NCBI GenBank assembly: GCA_026982025.1
Contig: JALSHX010000282.1
Coordinates: 1-7,390 of the forward strand
Length of the DNA: 7,390 nt
From: Aquificaceae bacterium
GTDB taxonomy: Bacteria; Aquificota; Aquificia; Aquificales; Aquificaceae
Direction of reading: 5' to 3'
Shown: positions 1 through 6,524 of the stretch, in pieces
How positions within the stretch are numbered: position 1 is the stretch's first letter
Layout: each line of letters starts with the position of its first letter
Made by a program: the position numbers and the translations under genes
The notes under the pieces: generated by a model
Told to the model about the DNA's origin: nothing
The model's input: only the letters and a program-made list of their open reading frames with translations
The model's database searches: none

Positions 1-1089
1 CCTTCTTTCCATAAGCCTTCTATCAAGGTGGATTTCCATGTTTCCCGTTCCTTTAAACTCCTCAAAGATTACGTCATCCATCCTTGAGCCGGTTTCAATA
101 AGTGCGGTGGCGATGATTGTCAGCGAACCCCCCTCCTCAATGTTTCTCGCCGCACCGAAAAACTTCTTGGGTCTTTGAAGGGCTGTTGCTTCTATTCCTC
201 CGGAGAGAACCCTGCCAGTGGGGGGAGTGACAGCGTTTGAAGCCCTTGCAAATCTCGTCATTGAGTCAAGTAGTATCACCACATCGTTTTTGAGCTCAAC
301 GAGCCTCTTTGCTTTTTCAATTACCAGCTCCGCCACCTGCATGTGTCTCTCTGGGGGTTCATCAAATGTTGATGCAACCACCTCCGCCCCGTCGCCCACT
401 ATCCTTCTCATCTCCGTGACCTCTTCGGGTCTCTCGTCAATGAGGAGTATTATCAGGTGAACTTCCGGATGATTTTCAATTATTGCCCTTGAGATTTTTT
501 GAAGGAGAACGGTTTTACCCGCTTTGGGCGGAGCAACTATCATTCCTCTCTGACCTTTGCCGATGGGTGATATGAGGCTGATTACTCTCGTTGATAGTTC
601 GCTCGGCTTGAACTCAAGGTTGAACTTTTCTGTGGGATGAAAGGGAGTGAGCCTGTCAAAGACGGGTCTGTTTCTCAGGGTCTCGGGATCTGCGGGAAGA
701 CCGTTGACCGCTTCCATTTTAATGAGTGCTTTGTACTTTTCCCCCTCCTTTGGGAGCCTTGCAAATCCCACTATGGTATCTCCGTTTTTAAGTCCGAACT
801 TCTTTATCTGGGAGGGCGCAACATAAACATCGTCCCAGCTCGGCATGTAGTTATTCTGGGCGCTTCTCATGAAGCCGTATCCCTCGGGCAGGATTTCAAG
901 GACCCCTTTAACGAAAACGAGCCCGTCATCCTTTGCCTGTGATGCGAGGATTCTTTCAATGAGCTCTTCCTTCTTGAGACCTGTTGTCCTCTGTAGCCCT
1001 ATTTCCTTGCCGAGTTTTTGAAGTTCTTGAAGCGTCATCTTCTTGAGCTGATCAAGGGTGTAGCTTTTCTTCTCTTCAAGTTCCTGCAT
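1..1089 (-). CDS. rho: Transcription termination factor Rho (3' end beyond window)
   Basis: This is the hexameric RNA-dependent ATPase/helicase that terminates transcription. The first 363 residues are present, read from ATG at 1089; the C-terminus (roughly 60-75 residues by comparison with E. coli Rho) lies beyond base 1. An N-terminal helical SAP-like segment (about 10-50) is followed by the cold-shock-type primary RNA-binding domain (about 60-125, with EGYGFMRS and [15 protein letters not shown]). The ATPase core has the Rho-type Walker A APPKAGKT (186-193), the catalytic segment [15 protein letters not shown] (216-229), Walker B VVILLDS (270-276), the Q-loop LSGG region (295-298) and the R-loop GTGNME (347-352). 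No large insertion is visible between the RNA-binding and ATPase domains. The start is supported by an AGGAGG ribosome site at 1095-1100, five bases upstream. The gene follows mnmE after 13 bases, so the two are probably cotranscribed. Identification is very secure. Confidence 0.98.
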   Translation of the reverse strand, partial: MQELEEKKSYTLDQLKKMTLQELQKLGKEIGLQRTTGLKKEELIERILASQAKDDGLVFVKGVLEILPEGYGFMRSAQNNYMPSWDDVYVAPSQIKKFGLKNGDTIVGFARLPKEGEKYKALIKMEAVNGLPADPETLRNRPVFDRLTPFHPTEKFNLEFKPSELSTRVISLISPIGKGQRGMIVAPPKAGKTVLLQKISRAIIENHPEVHLIILLIDERPEEVTEMRRIVGDGAEVVASTFDEPPERHMQVAELVIEKAKRLVELKNDVVILLDSMTRFARASNAVTPPTGRVLSGGIEATALQRPKKFFGAARNIEEGGSLTIIATALIETGSRMDDVIFEEFKGTGNMEIHLDRRLMERR

Positions 1090-1094
1090 CCTAT

Positions 1095-1100
1095 CCTCCT
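1095..1100 (-). promoter_or_regulatory. Ribosome binding site of rho
   Basis: AGGAGG on the minus strand sits five bases before the rho ATG, inside the 13-base gap after the mnmE stop codon. It fixes the rho start and is one of the two strongest Shine-Dalgarno sequences in the window. mnmE and the transporter binding-protein gene lack any comparable site. Confidence 0.85.
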
Positions 1101-1102
1101 GT

Positions 1103-2449
1103 TTATTTGCCTATGCAAAATCTGGAAAAAATGTTCCCCAAAATTTCCTCGGTAGTAATCTCACCAACAATCTCCCCCAGGTAATCCGCCGCCTCCCTTA
1201 CATCAAGCATTGCAATTTCGGGGCTAATATCCTCTCTTGCGTACATCTCTATAAATTTTTCAAGAACCGCCTTAGCTTTTTTGAGAAGCTCTTCATGCCT
1301 TACCGAAACATATATGTTTAATCCCTCGTCAACGAGCGCTCCAGCTTTTTTAAGGATTTCTTCTTCAAGGTCTCGGATTCCATGCCCCTTCAGGGCGCTA
1401 ACTTTTATTATAGAATGTTCTCCTCCAAATTCAAGGGGTATGTTTAGGCCCAGATCAATTTTGTTCACCGCGATAATGAGGTCCCTGTCCTTAACCAGAT
1501 TGTAGATTTCCGTATCTTCCCCGGTAAGGGGCTTTGATCCGTCAAGGACGAAAACCACTACATCGGAGGACCTTATCTTTTCAAGGGACCTCTCAACTCC
1601 TATCTTTTCAACCTTGTCCGCGGTTCTTCTGATCCCGGCGGTGTCAATTAGATTTACGGGTATTCCCCTTAAGTTTATCTGCTCCTCTATGTAGTCCCTC
1701 GTTGTTCCTTCAATGTCCGTGACAATTGCCCTGTCTTCCTTGAGCAGGGCGTTAAACAGTGATGACTTTCCCACATTGGGTTTACCCACGATAGCAAGCT
1801 TAATACCCTCCCTTATCGCCTTACCTACCTTGGCTCTCTCAAGGAGCCTGTTGATACCCTCAAAGACCCTGCGCGACAAGTCAAGGACCTGCTCCTTTGT
1901 CAGTGTAGGTATGTCTTCTTCCGAAAATTCAATGTCGGCTTCAAGATAGGCACTCAGCTCAATGAGGCTTTCCCTCAGGGGCTTTATGTACCTGCTCAGC
2001 TCACCTCTAAGCTGTCTTACCGCTACCCTTCTTGCAAGGTCAGTCTTTGCGGAAATAATGTCCGCAACCGCCTCTGCCTGTGTGAGGTCCATTTTGCCGT
2101 TAAGAAAAGCCCTTTTGGTGAACTCACCCGGCTCCGCGAGTCTGCATCCTCCTGAAATAAAGATTTCAATAGCCTTTTTCAAAACGAGGGGATTTCCATG
2201 CAGTGATATCTCAACCACATCCTCACCCGTGTAGCTTAAAGGGGACCTGTAGTAAACGAGTATTCCTTCATCTACCGGTTCTCCTTTTTCGTCAATGAGC
2301 GTTCCGTAATAGGCTCTTCGTGGTTTTACCTTCCCCTTCGTTTTGAAGAACCTCGTTGCTATTTCAAGAACGCCCGATCCCGAGAGTCTGATCATCCCGA
2401 TAGCGCTTTCTCCAAGAGGGGTAGCGACTGCAACTATGGGTTCTTTCAT
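1103..2449 (-). CDS. mnmE: tRNA uridine-5-carboxymethylaminomethyl(34) synthesis GTPase MnmE
   Basis: This 448-residue protein is a full-length MnmE (TrmE), the GTPase that works with MnmG in the cytoplasm to install (carboxymethyl)aminomethyl groups on C5 of U34 in tRNAs reading split codon boxes. The N-terminal folate-binding domain (about 1-118) opens with the usual [20 protein letters not shown] pattern and contains [15 protein letters not shown] (108-122). A helical domain surrounds the inserted G domain: G1 GKPNVGKS (222-229), G2 GTTRD (248-252), G3 DTAG (269-272), G4 NKID (329-332) and G5 SALKG (351-355). The protein ends in CIGK (445-448), the C-terminal motif carrying the family's catalytic cysteine. 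The start matches family N-termini, although no convincing Shine-Dalgarno precedes it (CACCTCAGC before ATG). It lies 55 bases after the ABC ATPase gene and 13 bases before rho. The mnmG partner is not in the window. Confidence 0.98.
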   Translation of the reverse strand: MKEPIVAVATPLGESAIGMIRLSGSGVLEIATRFFKTKGKVKPRRAYYGTLIDEKGEPVDEGILVYYRSPLSYTGEDVVEISLHGNPLVLKKAIEIFISGGCRLAEPGEFTKRAFLNGKMDLTQAEAVADIISAKTDLARRVAVRQLRGELSRYIKPLRESLIELSAYLEADIEFSEEDIPTLTKEQVLDLSRRVFEGINRLLERAKVGKAIREGIKLAIVGKPNVGKSSLFNALLKEDRAIVTDIEGTTRDYIEEQINLRGIPVNLIDTAGIRRTADKVEKIGVERSLEKIRSSDVVVFVLDGSKPLTGEDTEIYNLVKDRDLIIAVNKIDLGLNIPLEFGGEHSIIKVSALKGHGIRDLEEEILKKAGALVDEGLNIYVSVRHEELLKKAKAVLEKFIEMYAREDISPEIAMLDVREAADYLGEIVGEITTEEILGNIFSRFCIGK

Positions 2450-2464
2450 GCTGAGGTGTATTTA

Positions 2465-2502
2465 ATTACAGATAAAGTACTGCACACGGCGGTTTTGTGC
2501 AA
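2465..2502 (-). promoter_or_regulatory. Possible promoter for mnmE-rho
   Basis: The 55-base gap between the ABC ATPase stop and the mnmE ATG is the only non-overlapping gap between the transporter operon and mnmE-rho, so it is the natural place for a promoter. On the minus strand, TTGCAC (2502-2497) is followed after 17 bases by TACTTT (2479-2474), a moderate sigma70-like pair. An alternative -10, TGTAAT (2470-2465), matches the consensus better but lacks a -35. From the second, the leader would be only about 10 bases, in keeping with the absent ribosome site. Readthrough from the transporter operon is equally possible. This is pattern-based inference only. Confidence 0.3.
2481..2501. repeat. 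Inverted repeat (6-base arms, 9-base spacer) upstream of mnmE
   Basis: TGCACA (2481-2486) and TGTGCA (2496-2501) form a perfect inverted repeat around a 9-base, G-rich spacer (plus-strand view). It lies between the transporter ATPase stop and mnmE and overlaps the putative -35 and spacer of the mnmE promoter. No run of T follows on either strand, so it does not resemble an intrinsic terminator. It could be an operator or a weak RNA hairpin, or could be chance. Confidence 0.4.
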
Positions 2503-2504
2503 CC

Positions 2505-3545
2505 TCATGAATCAAAAAGATAGTATTTTTTAAACATTACCTCAACCCTTTCCCCTTCACTTAGATCACAATCTCCGTAAATTTTGGCGATTGCCTTGTC
2601 GTTTTCTTTTCTGAGGTGGATCAGTGCTTCTCCTCCGAGCCTTTCAATCATAGTGACCTCAATACTCCCCCCTCTTTTTACCTCAATGTCTTCCGGTCTA
2701 ACACCTAAATAAACCGCTTCACCTCTATCAACTTCAATTCTTACACCGAGAAAATCAATGAAGTATTTTCCTTCTTCTATTGCTGGCTTCTTTTTAACTA
2801 TGTTCATGGGAGGATTTCCTATAAAGCCTGCTACGAAAGTGTTTCCGGGATTTCTGTATATATCCATCGGTTCGCCCATCTGCTCAATAGAACCCTCTCT
2901 CATCACCGCAAGCCTGTCAGCAAGGGTCATGGCTTCCGTCTGGTCGTGGGTTACATATATTGTGGTTAGCCCGAGGGACCTCTGGAGTTTCCTGATTTCC
3001 TCCTTCATCTTAATTCTCAGACGAGCGTCAAGGTTTGAAAGGGGTTCATCCATCAGTAGTAGGTCTGGCTCCCTCACCAGTGCTCTCGCAATGGCTACCC
3101 GTTGCTTTTCCCCTCCCGATAGTTCCGCTGGCTTTGAATTTAGCAGGTGTTCAATCCCGAGGAGCAGTGCAACTTCCCTCACCCTCCTTTCTATTTCTTT
3201 CTTGTTCATTCCTTCCATCCTCAGCGGGAATGCGATATTGCCTCTCACGGTCATGTGGGGATATAGTGCGTAGTTCTGAAAAACCATTGCCACTCTTCTC
3301 TCACCGGGGTTTAAGAAAACCCCCTCACCCGCAACCATTCTGCCCTTTATGTACACCTCACCGGAGGTGGGTTTTTCAAGACCCGCCAGAATGTTGAGGA
3401 GGGTGCTCTTGCCCGATCCTGAGGGTCCCAGAATAACGAAGAACTCTCCTTCTTCAACTTTGAGATCAATACCTCTCAGCGCCTCCACCCTTCCTCTGAG
3501 GATTGAAGAAAATACTTTTTTAACTCCTTTTAATTCCGCACTCAT
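2505..3545 (-). CDS. ABC sugar transporter ATP-binding protein, MalK/UgpC family
   Basis: This 346-residue cytoplasmic ATPase would power the adjacent permease pair. The nucleotide-binding domain has Walker A GPSGSGKST (40-48), Q-loop Q90 in MVFQNYALYPHMTV, signature LSGGEKQ (142-148), Walker B LLLMDEP (162-168) followed by a D-loop NLDA, and the switch histidine H200 in YVTHDQTEAM. The C-terminal 100 or so residues form the TOBE/OB-type domain typical of MalK-like CUT1 ATPases (GVRPEDIE, 281-288). The start is ATG at 3545, giving a 4-base ATGA overlap with the permease stop. A frame-open ATG at 3656 would add 37 residues lying wholly inside the permease gene and absent from family N-termini, so it is not used. 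GGAGG at 3558-3562 is 12 bases upstream, a loose ribosome site, so translation is probably coupled. Substrate specificity comes from the binding protein, not from this subunit. Confidence 0.95.
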   Translation of the reverse strand: MSAELKGVKKVFSSILRGRVEALRGIDLKVEEGEFFVILGPSGSGKSTLLNILAGLEKPTSGEVYIKGRMVAGEGVFLNPGERRVAMVFQNYALYPHMTVRGNIAFPLRMEGMNKKEIERRVREVALLLGIEHLLNSKPAELSGGEKQRVAIARALVREPDLLLMDEPLSNLDARLRIKMKEEIRKLQRSLGLTTIYVTHDQTEAMTLADRLAVMREGSIEQMGEPMDIYRNPGNTFVAGFIGNPPMNIVKKKPAIEEGKYFIDFLGVRIEVDRGEAVYLGVRPEDIEVKRGGSIEVTMIERLGGEALIHLRKENDKAIAKIYGDCDLSEGERVEVMFKKYYLFDS

Positions 3546-4372
3546 TCTTTTAATCCGCCTCCCGTCAGACCGCTGATTATGTGCCTTTGGAAAAGAACTA
3601 CGGTGATCAGTATGGGGATTACGGATATCAAAGAGGAGGCCGTAATGTATCCCCACGGAACCTCACCGTGGAGACCTTCAAATAAAGCAATTCCGACAGG
3701 TACCGTTCTTGAACCGTGATCAATCGTGAATAGAAGGGCAAAGAGGAATTCGTTGAATGAGAATATGAACATCAGCACGAAGGCGCAGAGCATTCCGGGC
3801 TTGGAGAGAGGAAGAATTATGTAAAGGAGTACCTTTATCGTTGAGGCACCGTCCACCAAAGCGGACCTGTCAAGGTCCCTTGGCAGGGAATTAATGTAGC
3901 TGTAAATGAGCCAAGTGCCGAGGGGAATGCTCCACACCGAGTAGGTAATGATAAGTGGAACATAAGTGTTTATGAGACCGAGGGATGCAAAGAACCGGTA
4001 AAGAGGAATTGCAGAGCTGATGGGAGGAAGCATAGAGAGGACAAGGACCGAGAATAAGACGGCGGTGGGATTTCTATGAAGTCTGCTCAGGTAGTAAGAA
4101 AGCGGGACGCATAGGGTCAGAGACAGAGAGGCTGACGCAGATGCAACGATTATGCTGTTTCTGATGTAATCGGTGAAGTGCAGTTCGGGGGAAGTCAGAA
4201 GGTCCCGGTAGTTTTTAAGGGTCATCCGGAAGTCTCCCTTGATGAGAAGATCGGGGTTTCCGCTCAGGGAGAGGGCTACCATCCAAACTATAGGAATGAG
4301 GGTAAATGAAATCACGAAGATGAGTCCCGACGACATAATTAACGCCTTTATTAATCGCTCACTCAAAGCCAT
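3542..4372 (-). CDS. ABC sugar transporter permease, MalG-like (CUT1)
   Basis: This 276-residue inner-membrane protein has about six hydrophobic segments (roughly 10-33, 71-95, 104-126, 132-155, 190-215 and 243-262). The cytoplasmic EAA coupling loop, which contacts the ATPase, is at about 168-192 (RSALVDGAS, then IILPLSKP). Two features mark it as MalG-type: FSFNEFLFALL (204-214) and the C-terminal FQRHIISGLTGGGLKE. It pairs with the upstream MalF-like gene to form the translocation pore. Its ATG at 4372 lies inside the last codons of that gene (14-base overlap), and its stop overlaps the ATPase ATG by 4 bases. An AGGAGGAGG ribosome site (4374-4382) supports the start. Length is normal for the family and no damage is visible. 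Confidence 0.95.
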   Translation of the reverse strand: MALSERLIKALIMSSGLIFVISFTLIPIVWMVALSLSGNPDLLIKGDFRMTLKNYRDLLTSPELHFTDYIRNSIIVASASASLSLTLCVPLSYYLSRLHRNPTAVLFSVLVLSMLPPISSAIPLYRFFASLGLINTYVPLIITYSVWSIPLGTWLIYSYINSLPRDLDRSALVDGASTIKVLLYIILPLSKPGMLCAFVLMFIFSFNEFLFALLFTIDHGSRTVPVGIALFEGLHGEVPWGYITASSLISVIPILITVVLFQRHIISGLTGGGLKE

Positions 4373-5210
4373 GCCTCCTCCTGCTAATGAGAAGTAGTAA
4401 AAAAGAGACGGTTAGGGAAATAAGGAAAAGGGAAACTGAAACGGCGGAGCCGTAGCCCAAGTCCCCTCCGAGATATATTCTGTACGCATAAAGGGATAGA
4501 GGAGTTGTGGAACCTCCCGGACCTCCCTCTGTAAGGACAAAGACGAGATCAAAGACTCTGAGTGCGTCCACCGTCCTAAAAACGATTGCAACGAGAATAA
4601 AGGGTCCTATAAGAGGCAGTGTTATCTCCCGAAACCTTCTAAAAATTCCTGCTCCGTCAACCTTCGCCTGTTTGTAAAGGTCTTCAGGAATTGACTGGAG
4701 TCCCGCAAGGATGATGAGAGCGACAAAGGGGGTTGTCTTCCAGAGGTCCGCAACGGCAACGGAGAGGAGCGCCGTTAATTCGTTCCCCAGCCAGTTTATC
4801 CTTAAACCCAAAATGCTGTCCGTTAGGTAGTTAAGGAGTCCGTATGAGTAATTAAACATGGATTCCCACGCACGGGCGCTCACCACGCCCGGAATAGCCC
4901 ACGGCAGGAGAACCAGACCCCTCAGAATCCCCCTCCCGGGAAAGCTACTGTGAATTATTAGTCCCGTCAGCAGACCAGAAACAAGCTCAAGGCTGACGGA
5001 AAGGATTGTAAATTGTAGGGTGAAGAGGAGGGACTTGATGAAGACGGGATCCTCAAAGAGACGGATGTAGTTTTCGGGAAAGTTAAAGTCTTTTCCGATG
5101 AAGGTGGTGTATCTGAAGAAGCTTAAGTAAAAGGTTCCAGCGAGGGGAATGAGAAGAAGAAGAAAAATAAATGCGAACGAAGGAAGTGCGAACAGAGCCT
5201 CCTTCCTCAT
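4359..5210 (-). CDS. ABC sugar transporter permease, MalF-like (CUT1)
   Basis: This 283-residue inner-membrane protein has about six hydrophobic segments (roughly 8-31, 60-85, 96-115, 145-170, 200-222 and 255-276). The EAA loop lies at about 178-202 (LYKQAKVDGAGIFRRFREITLPLIGP pattern, key residues A182, D185, G186, L198-P199). The segment FDLVFVLTEGGPGGSTTPLSLY (220-241) is characteristic of CUT1 MalF-type subunits. It lacks the long periplasmic insertion and extra N-terminal helices of E. coli MalF, so it resembles the short six-helix versions found in most bacteria and in archaeal trehalose/maltose systems. The start ATG at 5210 overlaps the binding-protein stop by 4 bases (ATGA). AAGGA at 5219-5223, eight bases upstream, supports it. 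Confidence 0.95.
   Translation of the reverse strand: MRKEALFALPSFAFIFLLLLIPLAGTFYLSFFRYTTFIGKDFNFPENYIRLFEDPVFIKSLLFTLQFTILSVSLELVSGLLTGLIIHSSFPGRGILRGLVLLPWAIPGVVSARAWESMFNYSYGLLNYLTDSILGLRINWLGNELTALLSVAVADLWKTTPFVALIILAGLQSIPEDLYKQAKVDGAGIFRRFREITLPLIGPFILVAIVFRTVDALRVFDLVFVLTEGGPGGSTTPLSLYAYRIYLGGDLGYGSAVSVSLFLISLTVSFLLLLISRRRHGFE
4374..4382 (-). promoter_or_regulatory. Ribosome binding site of the MalG-like permease, inside the MalF-like gene
   Basis: AGGAGGAGG on the minus strand lies just upstream of the ATG at 4372. The same nine bases are the AGG AGG AGG codons for the Arg-Arg-Arg near the C-terminus of the preceding permease. One stretch therefore serves as both coding sequence and a strong ribosome site, which favours the 14-base overlapping start. 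Confidence 0.8.
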
Positions 5211-6412
5211 CGGTAGTATCCTTTTAACCTCTCTATTCGGTTTTCAGCCTTTTTGAGTGCTTCTGATGGGTCAACTCTTCCTGAAATTGCTCCGTTTACG
5301 AAAAGTCTAATAATCTCGGAGATCTGTGAATAGTAGGGCTCGGCAGGTCTTTGGACCGCTTTAAGACAGGCTCTCTTTACCGCAGAGAGGTGCTTCATTG
5401 ACTTTGTAAGGTCACGGTAAACATCCGTTCTTGCCGGATTCCAGCCCATCAGTGAAGCTATCCTCTTCTGGATTTTCTCTGAAATTAAAAACTTTACAAG
5501 TTTCAAGGAATCGTCTTTTCTGTCTGAAAATCGTGAAATTCCAAGATGCCACCCACCGAGACAGGATGCGCCCGTGCCTCTGCGGAACCCCGGAAGCGGA
5601 GCAACGCCCACCGTTCCCCTGACTGGAGAATCCTCCGAATTGTGAAGAGCCCATGCATAGGGCCAGTTCCTTGCAAACAGAGCCCTTCCGCTCTGAAAAA
5701 GGATCCTTACCTCCTCTTCCTTCATCTCGGTATAGGTGCTCGGCGGTGAAACGCGGTATTTGTGAATAAGGTCCCTCATAAATCTAAGAGCCTTTAGGTT
5801 CTGGGGGGAGTCAAGCTGGTCAAGGGAGCCTCCTGCGGATGCTGAAAATTCAAGGAAGGTGCACACAAGACCTTCGTACTGGGCTCCCTGCCAGAGGAAT
5901 CCGTAAAAGTTTTCACCCTCTTCTTTCATGACTTTGAGGGAACATTTTAAGAGCTGGTCCCATGTCTCGGGAACGGGGCATTCGTATTTATCAAGGAGGT
6001 CTTTCCTGTAATAGAGTACCCCGCAGTCCACGAACAGGGGCAGAGCGTAAACCTTTCCATTCTTCAAACCTGCTTGAAGGGAAACGGGAAAGAAGTTAGA
6101 GGTATCAACGTCCCTGATCTCATAAAGCCAGTTTGACTCAAGAAACTGGCTAATCCACGCAACGTCCATTAAAAAAACGTCTGGATCGGGGCTCTTTGAT
6201 GTTAGTGCCACCACAAGGGACTGTCTCCTGAGATCGGTGTCCGCTGGCTGTCTCAGGACTTCAACCTTTATTTGGTAGGTTTCCTCAAATTCATCTACGA
6301 GCTTTTCCCACTTCAGAACTTCTTCGGGAGTGCCTCCTACCGCTAATGTTAACCTCTCCTCCTTCGTGCAGGAACAGAGGAGCACAGCGATGAATATTAT
6401 TAGCAGAAGCAT
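5207..6412 (-). CDS. Lipoprotein sugar-binding protein of ABC transporter (extracellular solute-binding family 1, trehalose/maltose-like)
   Basis: This 401-residue protein is the capture subunit of the transporter. A hydrophobic signal ends in the lipobox LCSC with Cys15 as the predicted lipidation site. The mature protein has family-1 binding-protein features: DVFLMDVAWISQFLESNWL (78-96), PLFVDCGVLYYRKDLLDKY (125-143) and LGGWHLGIS (285-293). GFLWQGAQYEGLVCTFLE (171-188) resembles a segment I recall from trehalose/maltose-binding proteins (archaeal TMBP, ThuE), so an alpha-glucoside ligand is the best guess; related sugars remain possible. Oddities: the signal has no positively charged residue before its hydrophobic core, a TAA stop immediately precedes the ATG in frame so no upstream extension exists, and there is no Shine-Dalgarno. 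The gene heads the operon, and its start codon is only 17 bases from a divergent tRNA gene. Confidence 0.92.
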   Translation of the reverse strand: MLLLIIFIAVLLCSCTKEERLTLAVGGTPEEVLKWEKLVDEFEETYQIKVEVLRQPADTDLRRQSLVVALTSKSPDPDVFLMDVAWISQFLESNWLYEIRDVDTSNFFPVSLQAGLKNGKVYALPLFVDCGVLYYRKDLLDKYECPVPETWDQLLKCSLKVMKEEGENFYGFLWQGAQYEGLVCTFLEFSASAGGSLDQLDSPQNLKALRFMRDLIHKYRVSPPSTYTEMKEEEVRILFQSGRALFARNWPYAWALHNSEDSPVRGTVGVAPLPGFRRGTGASCLGGWHLGISRFSDRKDDSLKLVKFLISEKIQKRIASLMGWNPARTDVYRDLTKSMKHLSAVKRACLKAVQRPAEPYYSQISEIIRLFVNGAISGRVDPSEALKKAENRIERLKGYYR

Positions 6413-6419
6413 TTAAAAT
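6391..6419 (+). promoter_or_regulatory. Predicted promoter of tRNA-Leu-trm1
   Basis: TAAAAT (6414-6419) matches the -10 consensus at 5 of 6 positions and lies 10 bases before the tRNA 5' end. This would place transcription start near A6426 and give a leader of about four bases. With a 17-base spacer, TGAATA (6391-6396) is a weak -35 (3 of 6). The element lies across the first codons of the divergent binding-protein gene, so the two promoters overlap. Confidence 0.4.
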
Positions 6420-6425
6420 TAATAT
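6420..6425 (-). promoter_or_regulatory. Predicted -10 element of the transporter operon (leaderless mRNA)
   Basis: TATATT on the minus strand (5 of 6 matches to TATAAT) ends seven bases before the A of the binding-protein ATG. Transcription should therefore start at or within a base of the start codon. This fits the complete lack of a ribosome site. The matching -35 would lie inside the tRNA-Leu gene (about 6443-6451); the candidates there are poor (TGCCAA with a 19-base spacer). Inference from spacing only. Confidence 0.4.
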
Positions 6426-6429
6426 AGCC

Positions 6430-6517
6430 GGGGGTATGGCGGAATTGGCAGACGCAGCGGACTTAAAATCCGCGGGTCCTCGGGACCGTCCGGGTTCGAC
6501 TCCCGGTACCCCCACCA
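6430..6517 (+). tRNA. tRNA-Leu, anticodon UAA
   Basis: A complete 88-base class II tRNA with an encoded CCA (6515-6517) and discriminator A6514. The acceptor stem is GGGGGTA (6430-6436) with TACCCCC (6507-6513). The D stem is GCG (6439-6441) with CGC (6453-6455). The anticodon stem is GCGGA (6457-6461) with TCCGC (6469-6473), around the loop CTTAAAA with anticodon TAA at 6464-6466. The long variable arm pairs GGTCC (6475-6479) with GGACC (6483-6487). The T stem is CCGGG (6490-6494) with CCCGG (6502-6506), loop TTCGACT. The long variable arm and A73 fit leucine identity, and it reads UUA. Position 26 is A (6456) and position 27 is G (6457), relevant to the neighbouring Trm1. Its wobble U34 is a typical MnmE substrate. 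Confidence 0.98.
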
Positions 6518-6524
6518 CTAAGGA

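Noticed and set aside
218..942. Plus-strand frames of 80 and 101 residues opposite rho
   Set aside because: Low-complexity Ser/Thr/Leu-rich translations are expected opposite a conserved gene. The minus strand encodes an intact Rho throughout.
2450..2504. Intrinsic terminator after the transporter operon
   Set aside because: The only hairpin candidate (2481-2501) has a six-base stem and no following T-run on the minus strand, so a Rho-independent terminator is not supported.
2758..3576. Three plus-strand frames of 75-171 residues opposite the ABC ATPase
   Set aside because: They are serine/proline-rich shadows of the ATPase coding sequence. They overlap each other in different frames and have no recognisable domain.
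3546..3656. 37-residue N-terminal extension of the ABC ATPase from an upstream ATG
   Set aside because: It lies entirely within the MalG-like permease gene in another frame and does not resemble MalK-family N-termini. The ATG at 3545 gives a standard start and the common 4-base ATGA overlap.
6291..6518. 75-residue minus-strand reading frame beginning with MVGVPGVEPGRS
   Set aside because: It runs antisense through tRNA-Leu and into the binding-protein start in another frame. Frames of this type are familiar artefacts of reading tRNA genes backwards, with no independent coding evidence.
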